DNA of 24,521 nucleotides from Paramacrobiotus richtersi (taxonomy: Eukaryota; Tardigrada; Eutardigrada; Parachela; Macrobiotidae): positions 1-24,521 of the forward strand of contig JAQGAU010000726.1 in assembly GCA_034698045.1 (NCBI GenBank), given 5' to 3'. The notes under the pieces are model-generated. The model saw nothing but the letters and a program-made list of their open reading frames with translations. It did not search any database and was not told the DNA's origin. Made by a program: the position numbers and the translations under genes. Below, one piece after another: positions 11,111 through 20,408 of the stretch (the first letter of the stretch is position 1; each line of letters starts with the position of its first letter).

Positions 11111-11290
11111 GTCAGCCCTTTCGACGGGTTTCGGCTAATTCGCAGGTTAATTCGTAGGCAAGTCTAAGGCCTTTCGACTAATTCGTAAAGCTAAGTGGGC
11201 TGGTTGTATACTGTAGCTTTACGAATTAGTGATGCCTAGTCTACTCTTACGATTTCTAACGCTTGAGAGGTACCACAAGGCTGGGGTTGT
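11111..11290. repeat. Small foldback (MITE-like) repeat
   Basis: A perfect 17-bp inverted repeat (ACTAATTCGTAAAGCTA and its complement, about 11173-11230) extends on both sides into imperfect pairing of about 45-60 bp per arm. The left arm also contains direct copies of TAATTCG. Outer ends and any target duplication are not clear. Confidence 0.55.
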
Positions 11291-11345
11291 GCGTAATAAT
11301 GTACAGGCGGAGTAATCGGAGTACACACTTTGTACACCGTGTTAA

Positions 11346-11680
11346 TTCTAGTATCCGGTCAAACCTGAGGTTTTGCGGCAAACTGTGCCTTTGCTTGGAT
11401 AAAACAGTTTAAAAGACACACACAAAGCTTTTGAAAGTGAAAAGATGGACCCCCATTGTCCTTTTGTCCGTTCGTACGCGCAATCATCGGTTTTCCCACG
11501 AAACGGTCAAAAAGTTTAAGGAAGACACTCCGTACACTACCAACACTACCATTTTCACTCGGTACACTACCTATTGCACTTCCTTTCACTCGGTACACTA
11601 CGTTTTACTTCGCTACCTTACCCTGCGTACACTACATTTCCCACTTCCTTTCGTTCAGTGCACTACCTTTCATTTTTTAT
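11346..11680 (+). repeat. Left terminal inverted repeat with subterminal repeats
   Basis: Pairs with the reverse complement of the right arm. From about 11521 it breaks into repeated ACTCSGTACACTAC-type units (11527, 11557, 11587, 11625, 11656), mirrored in the right arm. Confidence 0.7.
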
Positions 11681-11763
11681 TTTTTTGACTTCTGTTTTTA
11701 TACACATAAGTGTCACCATGACGACCTTTTCAACGACCTGATGTGAAGTACAGTTAGAACCGG

Positions 11764-12156
11764 ATGGAAGCAAACTGGCAGCTGAAGCTTCAAATATTTC
11801 GATGTTACGCTGCTGGAGAAAGCGAAGTGAGAGTACGTAAAATGCCCGTTCAAAAACAGCAGAATGGAGTGGACTGCGCATTTTTTGCATGTGCGTTTGC
11901 TGCAGAAATTGCACTTTACGGGAAAGATCCAGTATCTACGTCGTATACAAGCAACGACTTGAGAAACTGGATGGATCAGTCTCTCAACAAGAACGAGTTC
12001 CAAGTTATCAGAAGAAAAACTGGAAAGGCGGCAACGCGAGTAAAGGTTACCGAACAGTTCTTTTTCATAACGGAAGCAGAAGCTGAGCGGTCGAAATTGC
12101 AGTCAAGAGCAGTCGTGAAACTCAGTATACCAGTTACCGAGATTGTTATTTCTTAA
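11764..12156 (+). pseudogene. Ulp1 (C48) cysteine protease, C-terminal fragment
   Basis: A 130-codon ORF between the two transposon arms. The core VQKQQNGVDCAFFACAFA matches the catalytic-Cys region of Ulp1-type proteases found in many invertebrate transposons and host genes (pattern pVQxQxNGvDCGvFAiAfA), here with Ala instead of Gly after the Cys. It is followed by ALYGKDPVS and an LRNWM segment, also typical. The upstream His and Asp of the catalytic triad are missing from this frame, so it is a fragment that could not be an active protease alone. Ulp1 enzymes cleave SUMO-like modifiers. Either a captured host piece or the remnant of an element-encoded protease. Confidence 0.62.
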
Positions 12157-12173
12157 TGAACAAAATATGTGAT

Positions 12174-12186
12174 AATAAAAAATAAA
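12174..12186 (+). terminator. Two AATAAA poly(A) signals after the Ulp1 ORF
   Basis: AATAAA at 12174-12179 and 12181-12186, 18 and 25 nt after the TAA stop of the protease-like ORF. Confidence 0.5.
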
Positions 12187-12189
12187 AAA

Positions 12190-12795
12190 AATGAGCGGAA
12201 GTGCACGGAGTGAAAGGTAGTGTCCAAATAGGTAGGGAACGGAACGAAAGGAAGTGCTGCAAATGTAGTGTGCGGAGTGAAAAGTAGCGTAAAGGTAGTG
12301 CACGGAATGAAAGGTATCGAAAAGGTAGTGTACGGAGTGTCTTCCAAAGTTTAAACATCGATGCCGCTTTCAAAATCCACGCTTCCATCCTATTTGCTTG
12401 GACGATACATGAATAAATGCGCATAAATGTGATGATCGTTCCGACCCACATTCAGCCGAACCGTATGGCTGTGAAATTTTAAAATGAATCTGAACAATTT
12501 TATAGTTCATTTTAAAATTCTACAGCCGTCCGTTCCGGCTGAATGTGGTTCAGAATGATCGCCGCATTTATGCGCGTTTATTGATGTATCGTCCAAACAA
12601 ATCGGACGGAAACGTGGATTTTGAAAGCGGCATCTCTACTTTTTGGCCGTGTTGTGAGAAAACCACAAGCGTACAAAAGGACAATGGTGGTCCATCTGTT
12701 CACTTTCGAAACTATTGTATAAGTTCTGTCTGTTGTCTACATCCGTGCAGTGGCAACACCAACTGCAAAACCATCGGTTTAACCAGATTGTCCCC
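12190..12795 (+). repeat. Right terminal inverted repeat, split by a foldback insertion
   Basis: Inverted copy of 11346-11680. Matching stops at about 12355 and resumes at about 12640. The 273 bases between are a separate palindromic element, absent from the left arm. Confidence 0.7.
12361..12633. mobile_element. 273-bp foldback (MITE-like) element
   Basis: Nearly all of it is two inverted arms of about 130 bp that begin ATGCCGCTTTCAAAATCCAC and end with the complement; they differ at scattered positions. The centre is a short A/T-rich loop around TTTTATAGTT. It has no coding capacity and no clear target duplication. Confidence 0.78.
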
Positions 12796-13104
12796 TTAAT
12801 AACTTAAGGAAACCTAACGAGTTGCTATACACAAGGGCGCATGCTTAGTGCTTATTATTACTCAAGAAATATATATTAGATAAATTGATTTCTGGTTTGC
12901 TGTAATACTTCTACATGCATTAGTTGCGCTCTCCGTAGCACCCAATAGTTAGGGCAGACTGCTACTAATTATGTGTCTCTGTCACTCTATGGAAGCGTGG
13001 TATGGTGGATGCAGAGATTCTTTACTTTACATTTACTTTCCTGGCGTTTTCTAGTAAGAACAACAATTCTGTCATTAACCATGACGTAGTCTCGAGTTCT
13101 TCAG

Positions 13105-13142
13105 CGCGGGAAAGTGTCCCGCACTACATGGGCGAACCCATG
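13105..13142. repeat. Two adjacent short hairpins
   Basis: GCGGGA-loop-TCCCGC is followed 4 nt later by CATGGG-CGAA-CCCATG. Both stems are perfect. Confidence 0.55.
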
Positions 13143-13180
13143 TTCCAATGATGGTTATCGTTGTCGAAAAGTACAACCGT

Positions 13181-13675
13181 GTTCACTGCGTAATCGCATG
13201 CCTGGTTTCGAAAGCTGGATTTGCATAATTAACGGATGCGGATCAACCGCGCTGGTCGCCATTTTATTATGTAAGGCGGCGTCATATTTCATAACCAATC
13301 ATGTGGTCTAAATCAAGTTGTGCGCTATAAACATCGTTCTGTAGAAGCCGTTGGTCAGTTGTGGTGGTGAGTTCGGTAATCGTGTAACAGATTTGAGGAG
13401 TGATCAGCCACTTGCGTCGGCCGGGTAAGAAATGTGAAGCAATATGGTCGCCACCAGGCCAGAGTCTACACCAGCAAATCGATCGAACAGTGCCAACCAT
13501 TGACCACCGGTAGTGCGGCCTTCACTGATGACTAAGGGCCTGCATTGCTGACTGCTGACCACCTTTGCTGTCTGGTGAGTGCTGACTGGTGAGTCCTGAC
13601 CAGCAATGCTGACTGATGAGGTCCATATACGTATAGCCTGTTCACTGCTAAATCGCATGCCTGGTTTCGAAAGCT
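13181..13675 (+). repeat. 36-bp direct repeat pair
   Basis: 13181-13216 and 13640-13675 share 34 of 36 bases (GTTCACTGC...CTGGTTTCGAAAGCT), 459 bp apart. The flanks differ. Confidence 0.75.
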
Positions 13676-13854
13676 CTTATGAAGGAACCAGTTGCCTGGC
13701 AATAGTACCAAACGTGCATGATGTGAGTAAGGTGGTCGGTAGCACTGCATAACAAAAGTTTCGATATCACGAACGGCGTCGAACGCGGCAAGAATCCGAC
13801 TGGGAAAGCATATTACCGCTACGATTAGATAGGGACGACGAATTTAATTTTTGA

Positions 13855-13902
13855 AATGAGAACGCAATCCATAAATGCAATGAGAACGCAATCCAAAAAC
13901 GT
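13855..13902 (+). repeat. 24-bp tandem duplication
   Basis: Two adjacent copies starting AATGAGAACGCAATCCA; the first 17 bases are identical and the last 7 differ. Confidence 0.7.
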
Positions 13903-14145
13903 AGCGAACGGATTGCCCTCCGCTGCGACAGATGTATTTGTGGAAAGAGCTGTCGAATTGATCACGTTATGCTTTTTTCCTTACGGTAAATTCTTTGTAA
14001 CCGTGTCCTCTTCCTGCCAGCCCCAGTTACGACGATCTACCTGTACTTAATTGCGATAGCCGGAGCATTGACGAATTCAACATCTCCTTCTTTGAAGTTT
14101 CGGATGACATTCACCAAATGACTTGAATTCGGACTGCCAAAGTAG

Positions 14146-14484
14146 CAGACCACCCCACCGACAACGACCGTAATGCCGACGGCGACAACCCATCCAAACG
14201 GCACATGCACGTTTGAGGATGGCACTTTCGGATGGAATGGCATTTCCGTCTCCGATGGCATCAAGTGGAAACACACTCGAGCTGCCTCACAGAATCTGAT
14301 CGGAGATGGTCCGGCAACTGATCATCGACATGGACCGGCTCCAGATACTAAATGGTGTTCGATCCCCGACTGGGTAAAGAGAACGACTGGGGCCGACTGC
14401 ATTCAGGCAGTCACACAGGACCGACTTGTGGGCAGTTCTATGACCGTGCAGGTGGGCGACATACTGGAGAACTTAGGGTCCTAA
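14146..14484 (+). CDS. Possible MAM-domain exon, partial
   Basis: An open frame following a possible acceptor (AAGTAG) at 14145. It begins with a Thr/Pro-rich linker (QTTPPTTTVMPTATTH) and then NGTCTFEDGTFGWNG ... GIKWKHTRA ... GDGPATDHRHG, which follows the first half of a MAM domain (C-x-F-E-x-G ... W ... GP..DHT). MAM domains occur in extracellular adhesion and receptor proteins. The later residues fit the domain poorly, and the frame ends at a TAA without the expected second half, so this may be an exon read past its donor, or a decayed copy. No neighbouring exons were found. The opposite strand also has a hydrophobic ORF here (14276-14037). Confidence 0.38.
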   Translation, partial: QTTPPTTTVMPTATTHPNGTCTFEDGTFGWNGISVSDGIKWKHTRAASQNLIGDGPATDHRHGPAPDTKWCSIPDWVKRTTGADCIQAVTQDRLVGSSMTVQVGDILENLGS

Positions 14485-14889
14485 GTCACGGAGTAAGTTT
14501 GTTGTTGAAATGTTTCTAAACTTGCAGTTCTTTGGAATACTGCGGTCTTTTTCTGTAAAAAGTTTTTTGAGTACTAGACGGCTTGAGTCCGTTGTATATA
14601 AATGGCCACAGTCTTTATTTTGATTTCTGGATTCTTATAAGTTGTGTTTTTTTTTGGTATCCCAAAGTTCTGGAGGTGAACTCCTCCACTGGTCTGGCAA
14701 ATCACCGGATGATGGCGAAGTATGACAGTTTGGAGAAGCATCCATTACTGACATTGCTGAGGGAAATCATGACATATACCCAGTCACATTTGAAGCCAAT
14801 CGCGGAAAGGGTACTGGTGGATAATTCGGCTTCCCGACATTTGGTCCCAGGGAAAATTCGTCCCAGAAAAACGTCCTACGCCATAAAGG

Positions 14890-14998
14890 CCCGGGGCCAA
14901 AACGGCCAGGGTCAAAACGGCCAGGTACTAAAATGGCCAGCGGCCAAAACGGCCAGGGATAAGACGGCCAGCGGCAAAAACGGCCACTGGCCAAAATG
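14890..14998 (+). repeat. GGCC minisatellite
   Basis: Seven or so degenerate units of about 15-17 bp around GGCCAAAACGGCCAG, itself nearly palindromic. Units vary as GTCAAAACGGCCAGG, TACTAAAATGGCCAGC and GATAAGACGGCCAGC. Confidence 0.8.
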
Positions 14999-16004
14999 GT
15001 ACTCAGTAGACTGGTTCAATACATCTTACGATTTGTATGCGTGCAACCTTATATAAGACAAATATATCGTTTTATTGACTCATAGCATTACGTCAGCTGT
15101 TTCATAAGTCAGAATTCCCTTATACATTTATTCAGTTTATTCCTTATTAAGACTGATTCAAATATACTGTAGATCCTTTTGTATTGGCGTTAGCCAGGAC
15201 GATCATCTAACAGAGTTGCCCATGCAAGTTCCATGCAGCGTATCAGGTACCATGCATATAGTAAGCCTGTCACTAAACCACGTCGCGAGTTATAAAAATC
15301 ACCGAAAAAATAAAAAACGAAACAAAAGTGTATACGTAAAATAAATTTAAATCACGCCGTTTTCTTAAGGCCATAAATCAGTTAACGTTACGCAACACAA
15401 GTTGGCTGTTTGTGTTTTACAAGCTGTAAACTTTACGGTAAACGAGAAGCAACAACTAAACAACTAGTGGTTACGTTATGTGACATATGAAGTCATTAGA
15501 ATTATTTATTTATCTTTTAATTTGTGTACTTGGCAGCTATGTGTACTGTAGACTATCACTATGGAATCTACCTGTACTCCACGACAAGTTGTCATCCATA
15601 GGTATCGATCGGAAATAATAATACAATTTCGTATTACATACATCACACGTTAATACATGTAAGTTGATGTAACGCAATTATGTATTCAGTTTGCTACATA
15701 ACACGACGCAACATACATAAGAACAAGTGCCGTCCCTCTCCGATTATTTTAAAAACATCTATCATTTGTAAAATTCTCATGCATGCAGTCCAGTTTTCTG
15801 CCTTAATACAACGTGTACAGTACCAGTAATCATTCGTATTAAAAAAAATCCACAAAATACAGTGTTACAAATTAAAATAAAACAGAGCACAGTTGTGCGA
15901 GGCCGGAGTGCTAGTAAACACGTTGCAGTGATTTTGTGAAGAAAACATACCAAATATTTCCCCGGTATTTTTTTCAAAAGAACTGTTTTTGCTAAGTACT
16001 ATCT

Positions 16005-16132
16005 GTCCCAGAACGTTCTGTCCACAGGACCCAAAGTCGCGGGACATTTTTTCTTTTAGGACCTTACGTCCCAAGAGCATTTTGTCTACGGGACCGAAAG
16101 TCGCGGGAAAATTTGTCCCCGGGACGTTTTAG
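16005..16132 (+). repeat. 64-bp tandem duplication rich in GGGAC
   Basis: Two copies 64 bases apart: GTCCCAGAACGTTCTG-TCCACAGGACC-AAAGTCGCGGGA (from 16005) and GTCCCAAGAGCATTTTG-TCTACGGGACC-AAAGTCGCGGGA (from 16069). Each unit is dotted with GTCCC/GGGAC pairs. A related stretch is at 14845-14880. Confidence 0.75.
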
Positions 16133-16833
16133 GAAGTCCCTTCTGTCGGCGCGCGGGGGATTGGCTTAGAGATGGATAACACGCAATTGCAAACAAAGGT
16201 AACAAAGGTGGTGGTCCTCGGACTCTCAGTAAAACGCATCCTCGTTCAAAAAATGATCGTACTGCTATTACATAGCGTAGGAAACAGCAACACAACAGTA
16301 TTTATTCGACAAAAGTCCAGTCGAAGCTTTAACAAGAAATTTATTCCGGTTGGCGCAACCAGAGGCTATAGCCGGTAGGTTAATACTTTGCAATATCTTT
16401 CTTTTTATCCGCGGTACAGATACTGTAAACGTCGACCGATTTGTCAATGATTTTGCACAGTCTTTCAGATTATTCCCTATTAGATGTTAGCGATAGCTTT
16501 CCCTCCTTACCCAGCGATTTTTGCAAGCCCTTTACATAACGTGGCTAACTTTTGCTTGCCGTTGCTCATGAGCACTTCGTTAATCCTCGGCTTTGGGTTT
16601 TTAATTCAGGCGCAATTCACGAAGCATTATTTTAGGATGATTGAATGATTATGAATTTGTGGTTCTTATCTGCTTCAAACGGAGCTGGTAGTTAGTAATG
16701 CTTTGAGCACTTGTGCCTTCCCGGCGGTTAACGTTGCGAATTACATCGCTAAACCTGCACATAGCTTCAGACATTATAATTCTAGTTCTTTTGGCACTGG
16801 TTTTTGGGGCTGACTTAGGGGAAGACAAAAGAA

Positions 16834-18910
16834 TTAGTCCCGTACAGATCTTGTAGTGTATGCTTCGAGAATTCGGAAGTGAAAGCGGTAATTTCTGGAT
16901 ATTCGCTTGGCTTCGTCGGCTCTATTTACCTTTTGGAGGAAAACCATGCGTTCTTGGACAGGATAACAAGTTTCTCTAACGATTTCTTCGCCGGTGCGGG
17001 AACAGGCTCCTGAAGAGGCTGAACAGGCTGTTTCCGACGCAGAAGTGTTAGTAGAAGAAGCAATATCGGTTGCGAAATCATCGAAAATAATTACTGGAAT
17101 TTCATCTAAACCATCTCGTTCTTCAGGCTCACTATCAGTCTCAGTGTCCAAAAAATTCCGCGGTTCCGCGTAGACAACAACTTTCTTCCCACTGGAATGG
17201 CCTCTGTCTGACTGCTCAGACCTTTGGGCTGTCCTAGCTTTGGTCCTGGACGTTTGATGTCTCCTGTCAGAGCTTTTCGAACTCTGCCGCTATACTTCAG
17301 GTCCTTGACGATTGGCAAATCTGCAGTTGGGAATGATTGCATTCTGGCACCTGGGTGTCTTTTGAGGACTCGCAATGACGTCTTCCCTTGTCCGCTTTTT
17401 GGAACTTTTCGCCGATTTTCTTTTTCTAAAAACGGCTTCTGGGTCCGGAATAAACTGAAAATGGCTGCTTTCGACCGATTCCGATGACCGGTCCTGCCAC
17501 TTTTCTGTTGCTCCTGAATCAGCTTTTCTGGCTTCAGATTTCGGGTGTTGCGAACTGGCGCGAGCTACGGTCATTTCACACCCGAATTCCTGTGCAAGGC
17601 GTTCGGAAGTACCGAATTTCTCTGCACGGTGTTCAGGAGTACAGTCACTTTTCTTGGCTGTTCTGCTAAATCTCGTGAAAATTTCCGGAGATACCTTCCA
17701 TGCTGATGTGGTAGGCTGTTCGGCTCGCAATGGAAACTCATCCGTTAACGGTTCAATAACGTCGATCTCTTCGGCAGCTGAATCTGCCTGTAGATTTTGG
17801 ACGAACGGTTCCGCTGAACTTGACAGATCGATTTCTACTAATGGCTGCTCTTCGGAGTATGACTCCAGTACAACGTCTTCACCGCGAAATTCCAAACATA
17901 ATTTCCGCAAGATGGAACACCTTGCAGCCCCATCATTCACAAATTCGTCATCATCATCTGAGGAATCTTAATCAGACGATTCCTCGTCGTTCAAACGGTT
18001 CTGTTCAGTTTTCGTGCCTCCCGCGGTATACTTCGATGTGTCCACCGGACCGGAAGTTAACGCATCGGCAGGTGCGACTTCTCGTGCCCTTCTTCTGACA
18101 GGTTTGCACGAACAAGATGGTGTCTTGAGAATTTTGTCGTCCAGTGATGCGGCCAGCTGGTCCATTTTCACTTTGTCTATCTGGACTGGACGAGTAACAG
18201 CCGGTGTCTGCGGATGAATTACCGGAACGTCGCTGGCAATTTTGACATGCACAGCGTATTCAAATGCAGACATTGCTCGTTGGAGTTTGGACTCCTTTTC
18301 TTTCACTGGTTTGTTGTGGAGACATGCTTTCAATAAAGTGAATTTATTGCAAACCATGGCCTTTTGAAGCGGCTTCCCCTGTCCGCCGGCACCAAGCAGG
18401 TCATCCAGGAAAGTCCGAGTGGGAAGAACCCGCACGTCGTATTCTTCCGAATACGCGCTTACCACCGGCTGTAGTTCTGGTTCCACTTCTGAATCACATG
18501 CATCATACGCATCGTCGTCGACACTAAATTCCACTCAATTCATGCCACCAATGCGATTATTCCGCCAGTTTCCCTGTTATAACTGCTCTTTCCGGCGGAG
18601 GGGCCCGTGTAGTGGTTTCCTCCATTTTGGCTTTCGTGCCACTGTAAGAGTTGGAATGATAGGATCATCGCTAGCGGCCCGCGGAACGAATACAAATCCA
18701 GAACCTGTTTCCGGATCCGAATCCGACGACGTTTGCTGAGAAATATTTGCGGCAGACGATGAAGAGTGTGCTGTGGATACAGTGCCCATGCCGATAGCAT
18801 CGTTCAGACAATCAAATAACGACGGTTCCAGGAGCGCAAACAGCAGATCGTTGTTTTACTTCTGCTAGCTACGGCAGCCATTTACTGGAAACATTAGTTT
18901 CTGCTTCCAT
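16834..18910 (-). CDS. Disordered, probably nuclear protein of 597 residues, unrecognised
   Basis: Five exons: 18910-18886, 18770-18584, 18523-17997, 17957-17351 and 17281-16834. They sum to exactly 598 codons including the TAG-free last exon and its stop. Introns are 115, 60, 39 and 69 nt, all GT-AG. The start is MEAETNVS. The product is Ser/Thr/Glu/Asp-rich with little hydrophobic core: a Ser-rich N-terminus (HSSSSAANISQQTSSDSD), acidic patches (DDDAYDACDSEVEPE; TETDSEPEERD) and basic clusters like nuclear localisation signals (RKRKSAKSSKKRTRE, KPVRRRARE). A more ordered segment may lie at LQKAMVCNKFTLLKACLHNK through LQRAMSAFEYAVHVK, and another at the C-terminus (VQERMVFLQKVNRADEAKR). No family was recognised. 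Without splicing, three introns read straight through in frame and hit stops. Confidence 0.66.
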
Positions 18911-19960
18911 AACGCCACGGATAGAGCTAATGACGAACCGCAAGTCATACCGCTTTGTAAATTGTGTATACGGTACTTTACCGTTAAGCTCGTCAGCCGT
19001 AGTGAAGCACCAGTTAGGCGCATGCGGACGCGGTTGTGATATCAAATGTCACTCAGCCACCCTCGGAACGGGTAATTATTTACAAGACCATTATCATCTA
19101 CGGTACATCGAGTTTAGAACTCGGTGATCGAAGACCATTATTACATTAAGTATTTTAATATCACTTACTGTACTGTACAGTGTACACTTCTGAACCGGCA
19201 CCCCACCAACAAGGACAAGTTACTGGGTTAGTCCATTGTAAACAATAATCTGCAGAGCCATCTCACAACGACTTACTCTGTATATGTGTAGAGAAAACAG
19301 ATGTAGTGAGTTCCAGCTTTTATATTATACCTGAGCAATTCTGGCTAGTTTCCGTATTGGGCTGCATTTTGGTTTACTACCAGTAATTCATTTGCTAGCC
19401 TTTTACGGAACTATGGTTAACGTTTCTGCTAGCTGCAATCAAAACTATTTAGTAGTGCAAGCCACTGACGAAAAAATGCAACCCATTTCGCAGTAGTATA
19501 CAAGACCAAACAGTGTTTAACAATGTGTAACCAATTTCAGTATCAAAGGCTCACATCAACCATGACGTCCGCTCCGTTGTAAAAAGGAATATGACATAAT
19601 GATCTTTATGTCTTAAGCTTGTCGCTATCCTCTTTGTTATTCTGGGAGAGGTTTGTTCCGATGTGCTGCAAATAACGATTTTAACAGCTTGATCTACCCG
19701 CATGCATGTCTACAACTACTGTAAAGGCACAAATACCAAGACTCCGTGGTCTAAGAAACTTACATGCTTGTTGTTTTTCTCATATTGCTATTGACTACTG
19801 CAGTGATCAACGAGACAACAACCTAGCGTTACTTGTTCGGGCACAGAACATGCTCGCATTTCCGTATTCACAGCTGTCTCGATCGCGAAGCATCAGTGAT
19901 TTACAGTAAATCGACACTCGGGTTGCCACGCGACGAAGCAATGCAAAGTGTTTTAACGAA
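18911..19960. other. Intergenic, no gene seen
   Basis: 1,050 nt between the 597-residue protein gene and the end of the DIRS-like element. No coding frame with protein-like features on either strand. It should include the promoter of the upstream minus-strand gene. Confidence 0.5.
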
Positions 19961-20059
19961 ACATCATATTCTACGAGGTCACGCGTAACAAAGTTGGGCA
20001 CGGTTTATTGAACCTGGGCAGAATTCTGCCATTCCTCAACAATTGCGTAGCATAACCCG
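19961..20059 (-). repeat. Split direct repeat, outer copy (B2)
   Basis: 99 bp, 97 identical to 20262-20360. It lies at the 3' end of the element and probably marks its terminus. Confidence 0.82.
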
Positions 20060-20261
20060 TAAAGCGACAACAAGGAGCAACAAGAGAGAAAAAAACCAAA
20101 AACAAAAAGAAAAATATTCTACTGAACTGCTAGCATAAGCCGAACGCTACTGGAAATCCAAACGGACTGTGGCTATTTATATATGGCAATGCGGTTGGCA
20201 AGGGAGGCGTGGTCACCTCTCCGTTCTGATACCCAGATTCCACCATTGGCTGGAATCTTTC
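20060..20261 (-). repeat. Segment between the two repeats (predicted A2)
   Basis: 202 bp lying between B1 and B2. In this class of element it should match a copy (A1) at the 5' end, outside the window. The region 24350-24521 does not match it. Confidence 0.6.
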
Positions 20262-20360
20262 ACATCATATTCTCCGAGGTCACGCGTAACGAAGTTGGGC
20301 ACGGTTTATTGAACCTGGGCAGAATTCTGCCATTCCTCAACAATTGCGTAGCATAACCCG
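20262..20360 (-). repeat. Split direct repeat, inner copy (B1)
   Basis: 99 bp immediately after the recombinase ORF; two differences from the outer copy. Confidence 0.82.
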
Positions 20361-20408
20361 CACAAAACACCAACAACAGAACAAACATCCTCAACATAAA
20401 AGATTTGG

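Larger units (their letters stand above)
11346..12795 (+). mobile_element. TIR DNA transposon carrying a Ulp1 protease fragment
   Basis: The flanks are TTAA at 11342-11345 and 12796-12799, a likely 4-bp target duplication. Left (11346-about 11680) and right (about 12190-12795) arms are inverted copies. Shared blocks include GGTYAAACC near each end, AAAGTGAAMAGATGGACC, CCATTGTCCTTTTGT and GAAGACACTCCGTACACTAC. Inner parts of both arms carry degenerate copies of GGTAGTGYACGGARTGAAA, likely transposase-binding subterminal repeats. No transposase is present, so it is non-autonomous. TTAA duplications are known for piggyBac and Kolobok elements; the superfamily is not settled here. Confidence 0.72.
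12800..14145. other. Gene-poor, repeat-containing spacer
   Basis: No convincing gene on either strand. It holds two adjacent short hairpins (13105-13142), a 36-bp direct repeat (13181-13216 and 13640-13675), a patch of repeated TGCTGACT words (13540-13620) and a 24-bp tandem duplication (13855-13902). Confidence 0.5.
14485..16833. other. Gene-poor AT-rich spacer
   Basis: No gene is supported. Long A/T-rich stretches (15050-15980) alternate with two G/C-rich repeat patches, listed separately. ORFs in this stretch are short, begin in low-complexity DNA and have no protein-like features. Confidence 0.5.

Noticed and set aside
14767-14994. Repetitive 75-codon minus-strand ORF
   Set aside because: It is a translation of the GGCC minisatellite.
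15777-16080. Minus-strand ORFs of 66 and 71 codons
   Set aside because: They read through the GGGAC tandem duplication and AT-rich DNA; no protein features.
16834-18800. Pseudogene with four nonsense codons
   Set aside because: Each stop lies in a plausible GT-AG intron of 39-69 nt; removing these, plus intron 1, leaves exactly 598 codons.
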